This document shows, in pieces, positions 25,626-35,814 of a DNA stretch of 64,000 bases. Source of the stretch: Rhodospirillales bacterium (GTDB taxonomy: Bacteria > Pseudomonadota > Alphaproteobacteria > ATCC43930 > CGMCC-115725); contig DAHUYF010000087.1 in NCBI GenBank assembly GCA_027315365.1, positions 44,605-108,604 of the forward strand, written 5' to 3'. The number at the start of each line of letters is the position of its first letter. Positions within the stretch are counted from its first letter, which is position 1. The notes under the pieces are model-generated. The model did no database searches. It was not told the DNA's origin and saw only the letters and a list, made by a program, of their open reading frames with translations. A program made the position numbers and the translations under genes.

Positions 25626-26080
25626 GGCGGCTCCCCGGGAAACTGCTCGGTCTGGCGCAGCGCTTCGCCCAGCACCATGGCGGCGGCGACCGCCACGTTG
25701 AGCGAGCGCTGTCCCGGTTCCAGCGGAATGCGCAGCCGTGCCTCGGCCGCGCCATGCACCACTTCGGGCGCGCCGGCGCTTTCGCGGCCGAGCAGCAGCG
25801 TGTCGTCCGGCCGGAAGCGGAAGCGATGATAGGCGAACGGCGCCCGGGTGGTGAGCAGCACCAGCCGGCCTTGGCGTCCGGCGTGGAAGCTCTCCCAAGA
25901 CGGGTGCCGGACGAGGGTGGCGGCGGCGATATAATCCAACCCGGCGCGCCTGAGCCGCCGGTCGCTGAGCACGAAGCCGCAGGGCTCGATGATATCCACC
26001 GGCACGCCCAGGCACGCGCCCAGCCGGAGCAGGGCCCCGGCATTCTGCGGGATATCGGGCTGGTAGAGAGCAAGCCGCAT
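25622..26080 (-). CDS. trmL: tRNA (cytidine(34)-2'-O)-methyltransferase
   Basis: SPOUT-class RNA methyltransferase that modifies the wobble base of leucine tRNAs. It has 152 residues from ATG 26080. The N-terminus [21 protein letters not shown] is characteristic, [15 protein letters not shown] is the SAM-binding knot motif, and [19 protein letters not shown] forms the trefoil end. The longer frame to 26179 adds residues not seen in the family. It is divergent from petA across about 190 bp. Confidence 0.93.
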   Translation of the reverse strand: MRLALYQPDIPQNAGALLRLGACLGVPVDIIEPCGFVLSDRRLRRAGLDYIAAATLVRHPSWESFHAGRQGRLVLLTTRAPFAYHRFRFRPDDTLLLGRESAGAPEVVHGAAEARLRIPLEPGQRSLNVAVAAAMVLGEALRQTEQFPGEPP

Positions 26081-26271
26081 GGCGGTCCTGTTTTGCAGAC
26101 TTCGGCAGGATCGACTATACCCGCGCCGCTCCCAGGCGGAGCGCAGGCTTGCTGGCGGTTCTGCGGCAGGATGTCGCATAGCCGCGCGCGTCCAACAGTA
26201 TAGCTTTCGCGCCGTCTATATCCTGCCCGGCGGGGGAGCCTGGGCGGTCAGTCTTAAGGAGAGGTGGCCCG

Positions 26272-26832
26272 ATGGCGGATGCGGCGCAACCGAAGCCGAT
26301 GGATGCGCATACCCATGATTCGGGGACACGGCGCGATTTCCTGCAGATCGCCGCGACGTCGCTGGCCGGGATCGGCGCGGCGATCGCCGTCTGGCCGCTG
26401 ATCGACAGCATGAACGCCGCCAAGGATACGCTGGCGCTCTCCACCACCGAGGTCGATCTCGCGCCGGTGCAGATGGGTCAGCGCCTCACCGTCAAATGGC
26501 GCGGCAGCCCGGTCTTTGTCGACCACCGCACCGCCGACGAGATCAAGGCGGCGGACGCGGTCGATCTCGGCAGCCTGCGCGATCCGCAGACCGACGCGCA
26601 GCGGGTGCAGAAGCCGGAATGGCTCATCGTCGTTGGCGTCTGCACCCATCTCGGCTGCGTGCCGCTGGGGCAGAAGCCGACCGATCCGCGCGGCGCCTAT
26701 GGCGGCTGGTTCTGCCCCTGCCACGGCTCGCAATACGATACCTCGGGCCGCATCCGCCAGGGGCCCGCGCCGCTGAATCTGGCGGTGCCGCCGTATCAGT
26801 TCACCACCGCCACCACCGTCAAGATCGGTTAG
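26272..26832 (+). CDS. petA: ubiquinol-cytochrome c reductase iron-sulfur subunit (Rieske)
   Basis: The Rieske [2Fe-2S] subunit of the cytochrome bc1 complex. Cluster ligands are Cys124 and His126 (CTHLGC) and Cys148 and His151 (CPCHGS), with Cys129 and Cys150 as the disulfide pair. The N-terminus has a twin-arginine signal anchor (TRRDFL followed by a hydrophobic helix), so it is exported folded and stays membrane-bound. An AAGGAGAGG ribosome site precedes ATG 26272. At 186 residues it is of normal size and is first in petABC. Confidence 0.97.
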   Translation: MADAAQPKPMDAHTHDSGTRRDFLQIAATSLAGIGAAIAVWPLIDSMNAAKDTLALSTTEVDLAPVQMGQRLTVKWRGSPVFVDHRTADEIKAADAVDLGSLRDPQTDAQRVQKPEWLIVVGVCTHLGCVPLGQKPTDPRGAYGGWFCPCHGSQYDTSGRIRQGPAPLNLAVPPYQFTTATTVKIG

Positions 26833-26845
26833 GAGAGCCCGGGTC

Positions 26846-28117
26846 ATGGCCGCCGCGCCGCAGCAGAACAAGATCGTTCGGTGGATCGACCACCGCCTGC
26901 CGATCTTCACCTTCATGCAGCATGAGCTGAACGAGTACCCCACGCCCAGGAATCTGAGCTACTGGTGGAACTTCGGTTCGCTCTCCGGGATCATGCTGGT
27001 GATCATGATCGTCACCGGCGTGTTCCTCGCCATGCAGTATACGCCGAACGTGAACATGGCCTTCGATTCCGTCGAGCGCATCATGCGCGACGTGAACTTC
27101 GGCTGGCTGCTGCGCTATCTCCATATGAACGGCGCGTCGTTCTTCTTCATCGTGGTCTACGTCCATCTGTTCCGCGGGCTCTACTACGGCTCCTACAAGG
27201 AGCCGCGCGAGCTGCTGTGGATGCTGGGCGTGGTCATCCTGCTGCTGATGATGGCGACCGCCTTCATGGGCTATGTGCTGCCCTGGGGCCAGATGAGCTT
27301 CTGGGGCGCCAAGGTGATCACCAGCCTGTTCTCGGCCATCCCCGTGGTCGGCGACAGCATCGTGCGCTGGCTGTGGGGCGGCTTCAGCGTCGACAATCCG
27401 ACGCTCAACCGCTTCTTCTCGCTGCACTACCTGCTGCCCTTCGTCATCGTCGGCGTCGTCGTGCTGCATCTCGTGGCGCTGCATCAGCACGGCTCGAACA
27501 ACCCGCTCGGCATCGACCGCAAGGGGCCGCAGGACAGCATCCCCTTCCATCCCTATTACACCGTCAAGGACATGTTCGGGCTGGGCGTGTTCCTGATCAT
27601 CTACGCCGCCTTCGTGTTCTACATGCCCAACGCGCTGGGCGATCCGCAGAATTACGTGCAGGCGAATCCGATGCAGACGCCGCTGGAGATCGTGCCGGAA
27701 TGGTACTTCCTGCCGTTCTACGCCATCCTGCGCTCGGTGCCGGACATCCTCTTCATCCCGGCCAAACTCGCCGGCGTGCTCTGCCTGTTCGGTGCCATCG
27801 GCGTGCTGTTCTTCCTGCCTTGGCTCGACACCTCGCGGGTGCGCAGCGCGCGCTTCCGCCCGGTCTACAAATGGGTCTTCTGGCTGCTGGTGATCGACGT
27901 GGCCGTGCTGGGCTATTGCGGCGCGCATCGGCCCGAGGGCTGGTTCATCCTCGCCGGGCGGCTGAGCACGCTCTACTACTTCGTCCACTTCATCATCCTC
28001 TTCCCGGTGATCGGCTGGCTCGAACGGCCCCTGCCGCTGCCGACCAGCATCGCCGCCGCGGTCACGCGCAAAGGCGGCGCGCCGCTCGGCGCCGCATCGC
28101 CGATGGAGAAGCACTGA
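26846..28117 (+). CDS. petB: cytochrome b of the bc1 complex
   Basis: A 423-residue cytochrome b with eight membrane helices, the full b plus subunit-IV-like form. Haem-ligand histidines are in the helices containing [20 protein letters not shown] and [34 protein letters not shown] carries the Qo-site PEWY motif. It begins 14 bp after petA, and its TGA overlaps the petC ATG. It transfers electrons from ubiquinol and pumps protons with petA and petC. Confidence 0.97.
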   Translation: MAAAPQQNKIVRWIDHRLPIFTFMQHELNEYPTPRNLSYWWNFGSLSGIMLVIMIVTGVFLAMQYTPNVNMAFDSVERIMRDVNFGWLLRYLHMNGASFFFIVVYVHLFRGLYYGSYKEPRELLWMLGVVILLLMMATAFMGYVLPWGQMSFWGAKVITSLFSAIPVVGDSIVRWLWGGFSVDNPTLNRFFSLHYLLPFVIVGVVVLHLVALHQHGSNNPLGIDRKGPQDSIPFHPYYTVKDMFGLGVFLIIYAAFVFYMPNALGDPQNYVQANPMQTPLEIVPEWYFLPFYAILRSVPDILFIPAKLAGVLCLFGAIGVLFFLPWLDTSRVRSARFRPVYKWVFWLLVIDVAVLGYCGAHRPEGWFILAGRLSTLYYFVHFIILFPVIGWLERPLPLPTSIAAAVTRKGGAPLGAASPMEKH

Positions 28118-28869
28118 TGCGCGCTCTCGCTCTTGCCGTTGCCCTGTTCGCGCTGGCCGTCGTGCCGGCTGGCGCCCAGGAAGAGACGCCGCTGCCGAAG
28201 CAGTCCTGGTCGTTCGACGGGCCGTTCGGCACCTATGACCGCGCCGCGGCGCAACGCGGCTTCCAGGTCTACGAAGAAGTCTGTTCGCACTGCCACTCGA
28301 TGAACCTGCTGCATTACCGCGACCTCGAGGGCATCGGTTACAGCGAGGACGAGATCAAGGCGATCGCCGCCGCCCAGCAGGTGACCGACGGGCCGAACGA
28401 TCAGGGCGAGATGTATCAGCGCCCGGGCCGGCCTTCCGACGCGTTCGTGCCGCCTTTCGCCAACCCGGAGGCGGCGCGCGCGGCGCTCAACGGCGCGTTG
28501 CCGCCCGACCTGTCGCTGATCATCAAGGCGCGCGAGGGCGGCCCCGACTATGTCGACGGGCTGCTGCAGGGCTACAAGAATCCGCCCGCCGGCATGAAGA
28601 TGGCCGACAACATGCAGTACAACGAGTATTTCACCGGCCACCAGATCGCCATGCCGCCGCCGCTCGCCGGCGACGACGTGAAATTTGCCGACGGCACCAA
28701 GGCGACGCTGACGCAGGAGGCGCATGACGTCGCCACCTTCCTCACCTGGGCGTCGGAGCCGACGATGGAAGAGCGGAAATTCACCGGCGCCAAGGTGCTG
28801 ATCTTCCTGCTGGTGATGACCGGAGTGCTCTACGGCGCCAAGCGCCAGATCTGGGCCGCGGTGCACTGA
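28117..28869 (+). CDS. petC: cytochrome c1 of the bc1 complex
   Basis: A 250-residue cytochrome c1: Sec signal peptide ending VVPAGA, haem c attachment CSHCH (Cys56, Cys59, His60), a probable axial Met in IAMPPPLAGDDV, and a C-terminal membrane anchor (VLIFLLVMTGVLYGAKRQIW). It starts within the petB stop. A strong hairpin followed by a T-run 22 bp downstream ends the operon. Confidence 0.97.
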   Translation: MRALALAVALFALAVVPAGAQEETPLPKQSWSFDGPFGTYDRAAAQRGFQVYEEVCSHCHSMNLLHYRDLEGIGYSEDEIKAIAAAQQVTDGPNDQGEMYQRPGRPSDAFVPPFANPEAARAALNGALPPDLSLIIKAREGGPDYVDGLLQGYKNPPAGMKMADNMQYNEYFTGHQIAMPPPLAGDDVKFADGTKATLTQEAHDVATFLTWASEPTMEERKFTGAKVLIFLLVMTGVLYGAKRQIWAAVH

Positions 28870-28890
28870 AGCCGGGCGCCGCGCTCGCGA

Positions 28891-28920
28891 AAAGGCGGCG
28901 CCGGCGGCGCCGCTTTTTTT
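28891..28920 (+). terminator. intrinsic terminator of petABC
   Basis: A perfect 8-bp GC stem (28895-28902 pairing with 28906-28913) with a 3-nt loop, directly followed by seven T residues and preceded by an A-run. It lies 22 bp after the petC stop. Because of the A-run it could also work in reverse, but no minus-strand gene ends here. Confidence 0.9.
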
Positions 28921-29028
28921 GTGCCTGCCGGCGGCGCGTCTTTGCGCGGCGATCCGGCAATACCGATGGTGCGTCGCGACGCGATATGATTCACTCGCCG
29001 CCGGGGGAAGCACATTTCGGGGGACGCC

Positions 29029-29556
29029 ATGTTTCATCGGATCGTTCGCATCGTGCTGTGCGCCGTCGTTTTGGCCGCTTTGACGTCGCCGTCGGAGGCT
29101 GCCGACCAAAGCGGCCAGCAGGTGAAGCGCGGCCGCTACCTCGTCGCGCTCGGGGGCTGCACCGACTGCCACACGCCCGGCCATTTCCTGGGGAAGCCGG
29201 ACCAGACGCGTTATCTCGGCGGCTCCGATGTCGGCTTCTACGTCCCGCATGCCGGCACCTTCTACGGTCCGAATTTGACGCCGGACAAGGCGACCGGGCT
29301 CGGCAACTGGACCGCGGCGCAGATCGTCGCCGCGCTGCAGACCGGCAAGCGGCCGGACGGGCGGCTGTTGGCGCCGATCATGCCATGGCGCGCCTTCGCC
29401 ACGCTGACCAAGGCCGACGCCTATGCCATCGCCGCCTTCCTCAAGACCTTGCCGCCGGTGAGCAACAAGGTTGCGGGACCATTCGGCCCCGACCAGGCGC
29501 CCAGCTCCTTCGCCCTGAAAGTGGTGCTGCCAGGCGAGGTGCTGACGCCTAAATAG
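29029..29556 (+). CDS. exported monohaem cytochrome c
   Basis: A 175-residue protein with a signal peptide (IVLCAVVLAALTSPSEAA) and one haem c site, CTDCH (Cys44, Cys47, His48), followed by FYGPNLTPDKATGLGNWT and a likely axial Met in APIMPWRAF. The NLTPD...GLGNW pattern is that of class I cytochromes related to alcohol and gluconate dehydrogenase cytochrome subunits. No dehydrogenase gene lies next to it, so it may be a soluble electron carrier near bc1. It is a single-gene unit with its own upstream region after the pet terminator. Confidence 0.88.
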   Translation: MFHRIVRIVLCAVVLAALTSPSEAADQSGQQVKRGRYLVALGGCTDCHTPGHFLGKPDQTRYLGGSDVGFYVPHAGTFYGPNLTPDKATGLGNWTAAQIVAALQTGKRPDGRLLAPIMPWRAFATLTKADAYAIAAFLKTLPPVSNKVAGPFGPDQAPSSFALKVVLPGEVLTPK

Positions 29557-29636
29557 CCGCCGCCACTTCTCTGTTGCCCTGGGGCGGCATGGCTGGAAGA
29601 CTGCACTGATTGGGGCGTGAGGGGGGCGTTTCGGCC

Positions 29637-30518
<882 letters not shown>

Positions 30519-30592
30519 ACGCGCGCCCCTCCTGGCACCGTCCGGGGCGGGGCGATATGATGCGGTAAAATTTCGCCGAGCTGGGAGCGACC

Positions 30593-31705
30593 ATGAACGT
30601 CCGAGGCAAGCCGATGCGCACGATCTGGCTGGAGCCGGACGGCGGCGCCGTCGGCATCATCGACCAGACGCGCCTGCCGCACGATTTCGTCGCGGTGCAG
30701 CTGGGCACGCTCGCCGAGGCCGCGCACGCCATCCGCGCCATGCTGGTGCGCGGCGCGCCGCTGATCGGTGCCACCGCCGCCTACGGCATGGCGCTGGCGA
30801 TGCGCCAGGACGCGTCGGACAGGGCGCTCGACGCGTCCTGCGCCACTCTGCTGGCGACGCGGCCGACCGCGGTCAATCTGCGCTGGGCGATCGAGGAGAT
30901 GCGCGCCCTGCTGCGGCCGCTCGCTCCCGGCGAGCGCGCGGCAGCGGCCTACCGGCGCGCCGGCGAGATCGCCGACGAGGACGTGGCGATCAACCGCGCC
31001 ATCGGCCGCCACGGCCTCGGCCTGATCGAGGCCGCCTGGGAGCGCGCCGGCAAGCACCGGCCGGTGGAACTGCTCACCCATTGCAATGCGGGCTGGCTCG
31101 CCACCGTCGATTGGGGAACGGCGCTGGCGCCGGTCTATGCCGCGCATGAGCGCGGCATTCCGCTGCATGTCTGGGTCGACGAGACGCGGCCACGCAATCA
31201 GGGGGCGAGCCTCACCGCCTGGGAGCTCGGCCAGCACGGTGTGGCCCATACCGTCATCGTCGACAATGCCGGCGGCCATCTGATGCAGCATGGCCGGGTC
31301 GATCTCTGCATCACCGGCACCGACCGCACGACGGCATCGGGGGATGTCGCCAACAAGATCGGCACATATCTGAAGGCGCTGGCGGCGCATGACAATGGCG
31401 TGCCGTTCTATGTCGCGCTGCCGTCGCCGACCATGGACTGGTCGATCGAGGACGGCGTGCGCGACATCCCGATCGAGGAGCGCGACGCGACGGAAGTGAC
31501 CGAGATCGCTGGGCGGCTCTCGGATGGCAGCACGGCGCGGGTGCGCCTCGTGCCGGAGGGCAGCCCCGCCGCCAACTATGCCTTCGACGTGACCCCGGCG
31601 CGGCTCGTCACCGGCCTGATCACCGAGCGCGGCGTCTGCCCGGCGTCGCGCGCTGGGCTGCTGTCGCTGTTCCCGGAGCGGCGCCAGCTCATGGCCGGCG
31701 AATGA
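30593..31705 (+). CDS. mtnA: S-methyl-5-thioribose-1-phosphate isomerase
   Basis: A 370-residue aldose-ketose isomerase turning methylthioribose-1-phosphate into methylthioribulose-1-phosphate. It belongs to the eIF2B-alpha-like family. [18 protein letters not shown] contains the catalytic Cys, VDNAGGHLM the catalytic Asp region, and [18 protein letters not shown] the substrate loop. It is the second enzyme of methionine salvage here. The usual next genes (mtnB, mtnC, mtnD) are absent; a fused aldolase/dehydrogenase gene follows instead. Confidence 0.95.
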   Translation: MNVRGKPMRTIWLEPDGGAVGIIDQTRLPHDFVAVQLGTLAEAAHAIRAMLVRGAPLIGATAAYGMALAMRQDASDRALDASCATLLATRPTAVNLRWAIEEMRALLRPLAPGERAAAAYRRAGEIADEDVAINRAIGRHGLGLIEAAWERAGKHRPVELLTHCNAGWLATVDWGTALAPVYAAHERGIPLHVWVDETRPRNQGASLTAWELGQHGVAHTVIVDNAGGHLMQHGRVDLCITGTDRTTASGDVANKIGTYLKALAAHDNGVPFYVALPSPTMDWSIEDGVRDIPIEERDATEVTEIAGRLSDGSTARVRLVPEGSPAANYAFDVTPARLVTGLITERGVCPASRAGLLSLFPERRQLMAGE

Positions 31706-31770
31706 CCGGCTCCTTGACCTCCCACCCCAACCCGCCCGGTCACGGGCAGGGCCGTTGCACGTGGGGTTCA

Positions 31771-31841
31771 CCACGGAGACACGGAGAGCAAGTGTTGGGC
31801 GCGCACAGCGCGCCGTACTTTGCCTCTCCGTGTCTCCGTGG
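31771..31841. repeat. composite intergenic inverted repeat
   Basis: An 18-bp perfect inverted repeat (arms 31771-31788 and 31824-31841, CCACGGAGACACGGAGAG and its complement) encloses a second perfect one (31798-31804 and 31808-31814). The whole 71-bp unit can form one long hairpin on either strand. It looks like an interspersed palindromic element rather than a simple terminator; a copy search would settle this. Confidence 0.7.
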
Positions 31842-31928
31842 TCGATCTCCTTTATCGCCTGCCCGGTGGCACATGCAATTACCCTCCCTTCGAGAGGGGA
31901 CGGGATGTCTTGCGCGTTTCGTTTTCCC

Positions 31929-31947
31929 CTCCCCCCTCGGGGGGGAG
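31929..31947. repeat. short C/G-run hairpin
   Basis: A run of Cs and a run of Gs form a hairpin (CTCCCCCC, 2-nt loop, GGGGGGGAG) 36 bp upstream of the aldolase/dehydrogenase ATG. Together with the repeat at 31771-31841 it fills most of the mtnA-aldolase gap. It may be part of the same mobile palindromic element or shape translation of the next gene. Confidence 0.5.
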
Positions 31948-31982
31948 CGCAGGGAGGAGGGCGAGCAGCCCATGCGTTGCCG

Positions 31983-34040
31983 ATGAAAAGCCGCTGGTCC
32001 GACAGCGAGGCCGACGGCTTCGTCGCGCGCTATGCCGACAAGGGCGTCAACCGCGACCTGGCGCTGCGCGTCTATACCACGCGGCTGCTCGGCAGCGATC
32101 CGCGCCTGGTGCTGCATGGCGGCGGCAACAGCTCGGTCAAGACGGCGATGTCCGACCTCCTCGGCGAGCCGGTGGAGGTGCTCTGCGTCAAGGGATCGGG
32201 CTGGGACATGGGCAATATCGAGCCCGCCGGACTGCCGGCCGTGCGGCTCGCGCCGCTGCGCCAGCTGCGCCGGCTCGACCGGCTGACGGACGAGGACATG
32301 GTCAACGCGCAGCGCGGCAACCTCCTCGACAGCGCCGCGCCCAACCCCTCGGTCGAGACCTTGCTGCACGCCTTCCTGCCGCAAAAATTCGTCGACCACA
32401 CGCATTCGACGGCGGTGCTGGCGCTTACCGACCAGCCGGACGGCGAAGCGCTCTGTCGCGAGGTCTATGACGGGCGCATGGCGCTCATCCCCTACATCAT
32501 GCCGGGCTTCGCGCTGGCCAAGCGCGCGGCGGAAATCTACGACGCCGATCCCGCCGTCGAAGGCCTGATCCTGCTGAAGCACGGCATCTTCACCTTCGGC
32601 GTCGATGCGCGCGAGGCCTATGAGCGCATGATCGCGATGGTGAGTCTCGCCGAGGAGCGCTTGAAGCGGGGGCGGCGCAATCTCTTCGCCGCCGCGGCGC
32701 TGCCGGCTCCGGCGCCGCTCGCCGAGGCCGCGCCGGTGCTGCGCGGCCTCGTTGCCATCGTCAACGACCGCGCCGCCGGCGTCGCCCGGCGGCAGGTCCT
32801 CTGCTTCCGCCGCTCGCCGGAGATCTTCAACTACGTCAACGGCGCCGAGCTCGAGCGCTACTCGCAGGTGGGGGTAGCGACGCCGGACCACACCATCCGT
32901 ACCAAGAACTGGCCGCTGGTCGTGCCGCCGCCTGCCGCCGGCGACCTCGCCGCCTGGCGCGGTCGGGTGGTATCCGCGATCGAGGCCTATGCCCGGCGCT
33001 ATCACGCCTATTTCGGTCGCCACAACGCGCAGCAGGCCAAGCCCAAGTCCGAACTCGATCCGCTGCCGCGCGTGGTGCTGGTTCCCGGCCTCGGGCTCTT
33101 CGGCCTCGGCGCCTCGGCCAAGGACGCGGCGATCGCCGCCGACATCGCCGAGAACACCATCGCGGTGATCACCGATGCCGAGGCGATCGGGCGCTATGAA
33201 TGCGTTGGCGAGGCCGACATGTTCGACGTCGAATACTGGTCGCTGGAGCAGGCGAAGCTCGGCAAGTCGGCGGAGAAGCCGCTCGCCCGCCAGGTCGCAG
33301 TCGTCACCGGCGGCGGCAGCGGCATCGGCGCCGCCACCGCCAAGGCGCTGGCGCGCGCCGGCGCGGAGGTGGCGGTGCTCGACCGCGAGATGGATGCCGC
33401 CCGCGCCGCGGCCGCGGCGATCGGCGGCGCGGCCGCAGCGCTCGCCTGCGACGTCACCGACGCGGCGGCGGTGCGCGCCGCCTTCGATCGCGTCGTCGAG
33501 ACCTTCGGCGGCGTCGACATCGTCGTCTCCAATGCCGGCGCCGCCTGGCAGGGGACGATCGGCGAGGTCGACGAGGCGGTGCTGCGCCGCTCCTTCGAGC
33601 TCAATTTCTTCGCCCATCAGGCGGTGGCGCAGAACGCGGTGCGGATCATGCGGGCGCAGGGGACGGGCGGCGCGCTGCTGTTCAACGTCTCCAAGCAGGC
33701 GGTCAATCCCGGCCGCGATTTCGGCCCCTACGGCCTGCCCAAGGCGGCGACCTTGTCGCTGATGAAGCAATACGCGCTCGATCACGGCGCCGACGGCATC
33801 CGCGCCAACGCGGTCAATGCCGACCGCATCCGCAGCGGGCTGCTCACCGACGCGATGATCGCCGCGCGCTCGCACGCCCGCGGCGTCTCGGCCGAGACCT
33901 ATATGAGCGGCAATCTGCTGCACCGCGAGGTCACCGCCGAAGACGTGGCGGAAGCGTTCGTGTTCCTGGCGCAGGCGCGCACCACCACGGCCGCCATCGT
34001 CACCGTCGATGGCGGCAACATCGAGGCCAGCCTGCGGTGA
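31983..34040 (+). CDS. bifunctional class II aldolase / short-chain dehydrogenase
   Basis: A 685-residue two-domain enzyme. The N-terminal 420 or so residues are a class II (RhaD/FucA-like) sugar-phosphate aldolase: LHGGGNSSVKT, and PQKFVDHTHSTAVLAL with the zinc His residues. From about residue 437 there is a short-chain dehydrogenase: VVTGGGSGIGAATAKALA, VSNAGAAW, and the YGLPK active-site pair. Such fusions are known as rhamnulose-1-phosphate aldolase/lactaldehyde dehydrogenases. Next to mtnP-mtnA, cleavage of methylthioribulose-1-phosphate to DHAP plus an aldehyde, with the second domain acting on the aldehyde, is an attractive alternative. ATG 31983 was chosen; a GGAGGAGGG lies about 25 bp upstream. 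Confidence 0.9.
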   Translation: MKSRWSDSEADGFVARYADKGVNRDLALRVYTTRLLGSDPRLVLHGGGNSSVKTAMSDLLGEPVEVLCVKGSGWDMGNIEPAGLPAVRLAPLRQLRRLDRLTDEDMVNAQRGNLLDSAAPNPSVETLLHAFLPQKFVDHTHSTAVLALTDQPDGEALCREVYDGRMALIPYIMPGFALAKRAAEIYDADPAVEGLILLKHGIFTFGVDAREAYERMIAMVSLAEERLKRGRRNLFAAAALPAPAPLAEAAPVLRGLVAIVNDRAAGVARRQVLCFRRSPEIFNYVNGAELERYSQVGVATPDHTIRTKNWPLVVPPPAAGDLAAWRGRVVSAIEAYARRYHAYFGRHNAQQAKPKSELDPLPRVVLVPGLGLFGLGASAKDAAIAADIAENTIAVITDAEAIGRYECVGEADMFDVEYWSLEQAKLGKSAEKPLARQVAVVTGGGSGIGAATAKALARAGAEVAVLDREMDAARAAAAAIGGAAAALACDVTDAAAVRAAFDRVVETFGGVDIVVSNAGAAWQGTIGEVDEAVLRRSFELNFFAHQAVAQNAVRIMRAQGTGGALLFNVSKQAVNPGRDFGPYGLPKAATLSLMKQYALDHGADGIRANAVNADRIRSGLLTDAMIAARSHARGVSAETYMSGNLLHREVTAEDVAEAFVFLAQARTTTAAIVTVDGGNIEASLR

Positions 34041-34888
34041 CGGCGCCGCCGCTCGCCGGCATCGACCATGTGCTCATCGCCGTCGACGATCTCGACCGCG
34101 CGCGCATGGGCTGGACGCGGCTGGGATTCACGTTGACGCCGCGCGGCCGCCATCTGCAGCAGGGCACCGGCAATTACTGCGTCATGTTCGAGCGCGACTA
34201 CATCGAGTTGCTGGGCGTGGTCGATTCGGCGCAGGGCACCGGCGGGCTCGATGCCTTCCTGCGCCAGGGCGAGGGGCTGCGCGGCGTCGCTTTCGCCACG
34301 CGCGCGGGGGAATCCATCGCCGACGCGCTGCGCCGGCGCGGCCTGCACCCGACGCCGCCGCGCGATCTGTCGCGGCAGCTGGAGCTGCCGGAGGGTACGG
34401 TGCTGCCGCGCTTCAGGCTGGTGTCGCTGCCGCCGGAGGAGACGCCGGCGCTCTCAGCCTTCGTCTGCCAGCATCTGACCCCGGAGCTGGTGCGGCAGCA
34501 GCGTTGGCTCTCGCATGCCAACGCCGTCACCGGCGTCGCCGGCGTCGCGGTGATGGTGGCGGCGACCGAGCCGCTGCGCGAGGCCTATGAACGGCTCTTC
34601 GGCGCGGCCGTGACCATGACCGATGCGGTGCTGACCGTCCATCTCGGCGGCCATCGCCTGGTCTTCGCCACGCCCGACGACCTCTCCGCGCTCTATCCCG
34701 AGGCGGATTTCGCGCCCGATCGGAGGCTGCCGGCGATGGCGGCATTGAGCTTGGTCAGCCGCGATCTCGGCCGCACCGCCGATCACCTGACGCAATGGCA
34801 GGTGGCATACGAGCAGGCAGCGGACGGCACGTTGCTGGTGCCGCCGGAGGAGGCGAGCGGCGCGCTGCTGGTCATCGCCCGCGGCTGA
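34037..34888 (+). CDS. VOC-family glyoxalase-like protein
   Basis: A 283-residue protein with a glyoxalase/VOC fold: GIDHVLIAVDDLDRARMGW at the N-terminus, a second betaalphabeta unit from about residue 155, and GNYCVMFERDYIELLGV with a likely metal Glu. It matches the glyoxalase-like domain group of about 280 residues. GTG 34037 overlaps the upstream stop (GTGA), so it belongs to the aldolase/dehydrogenase operon. It may handle an aldehyde or ketone by-product of that enzyme, but the reaction is unknown. Confidence 0.8.
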   Translation: MTAPPLAGIDHVLIAVDDLDRARMGWTRLGFTLTPRGRHLQQGTGNYCVMFERDYIELLGVVDSAQGTGGLDAFLRQGEGLRGVAFATRAGESIADALRRRGLHPTPPRDLSRQLELPEGTVLPRFRLVSLPPEETPALSAFVCQHLTPELVRQQRWLSHANAVTGVAGVAVMVAATEPLREAYERLFGAAVTMTDAVLTVHLGGHRLVFATPDDLSALYPEADFAPDRRLPAMAALSLVSRDLGRTADHLTQWQVAYEQAADGTLLVPPEEASGALLVIARG

Positions 34889-34890
34889 GG

Positions 34891-35814
34891 TCAGGGATTG
34901 GCGGCCGTCGAGAGCGCGCGCAGCGCCAGCGCGGCGGCCGAGGTGCGGTTTTCGACGCCGAGCTTGGCGTAGATCTGCTCCAGATGCTTGTTCACCGTCC
35001 GCGGGCTGAGCCCGAGGATATCGCCGACGTCGCGATTGGATTTGCCGCGCGCGACCCAGACCAGCACGTCGGCTTCGCGCGCCGTCAGCAGGAAGCGTTG
35101 GCGCAGGAGCGCTTCCTCGCTGGCGGGATTGCTCTCGACGAGGCGCAGCAGGAACTCGTCGGGACCGATTTGCCCGATATAGGAAAGCTGGAACGGCCGG
35201 TCGCCGCCGACCGCGGGTGCTGCCGGCAGTTCGCCGCCGGCGGAACGCTCGCGGACGCTGGCAAGCCATTGCAGCAGCTCCGGCGGCAGCTCGACGCTGT
35301 CGGCGGAAAAGGCGTCGCCCAGCAGCTTGCTCGCCTGCGGCGTCGACCACAGCACCCGTCCGGCGCGGTTGACCGCCAGCAGGAAGCGGCCGGCGGCGTC
35401 GAGCGCGTTGCGCGCGCTCTGGCCGAGCCGCGCATTGGCAAGGTGGACCTGCATGCGGGCGATCAGCTCGTCCGGCACGATCGGCTTCGCCACGTAGTCG
35501 ACGCCGCCGGCCTCCAGCCCTTTGACGATATGCTCGGTCTCGCTGAGCCCGGTCATGAAGATCACCGGCACATAGGCCAAATGCTTGACCGCCTTCAGCC
35601 GGCGGCAGGTCTCGAACCCGTCCATGCCGGGCATCACCGCATCCATCAGCACGAGGTCCGGCGTCACCTCCTGCGCCAGCGCCAGTGCGGCGGCGCCGGC
35701 CAACGCCACCAGCACGGTGAAGCCGGCCTCTTCCAAGGCATCGGTGAGGAAGCGCAGCGTTTCCGGCGAATCGTCGACCACGACGACGATGTTGCGCCGC
35801 TTGGTTTCAGGCAT
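34891..35814 (-). CDS. response regulator, receiver plus LuxR-type DNA-binding domain
   Basis: A 307-residue regulator. Residues 8-125 are a receiver domain with phospho-acceptor Asp58 (LVLMDAVMPGMDG) and conserved Lys in VAKPIVP. A middle region of about 110 residues has a PAS-like feel (ALDAAGRFLLAVNRAGRVLWS). Residues about 240-300 are a LuxR/GerE helix-turn-helix (LTAREADVLVWVARG, LGLSPRTVNKHLEQIYAKLG). The start overlaps the end of the histidine kinase gene, so the two form a sensor-regulator pair. Its likely target is the inverted-repeat region at 39503-39552 and the urt-fmd operon. Confidence 0.92.
   Translation of the reverse strand: MPETKRRNIVVVVDDSPETLRFLTDALEEAGFTVLVALAGAAALALAQEVTPDLVLMDAVMPGMDGFETCRRLKAVKHLAYVPVIFMTGLSETEHIVKGLEAGGVDYVAKPIVPDELIARMQVHLANARLGQSARNALDAAGRFLLAVNRAGRVLWSTPQASKLLGDAFSADSVELPPELLQWLASVRERSAGGELPAAPAVGGDRPFQLSYIGQIGPDEFLLRLVESNPASEEALLRQRFLLTAREADVLVWVARGKSNRDVGDILGLSPRTVNKHLEQIYAKLGVENRTSAAALALRALSTAANP

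Noticed and set aside
26819..28114. Long open frame antisense to petB, about 430 codons
   Set aside because: It is the complement of a well-supported cytochrome b gene; the product is His/Glu/Asp-rich and repetitive, as expected from antisense GC-rich DNA.
31929..31947. C/G-run hairpin as a riboswitch for the methionine salvage genes
   Set aside because: Too short and without the conserved cores of SAM or related riboswitches that I could recognise.
31740..33923. Open frame of about 720 codons antisense to the aldolase/dehydrogenase
   Set aside because: Shadow of a gene with clear aldolase and SDR motifs on the plus strand.
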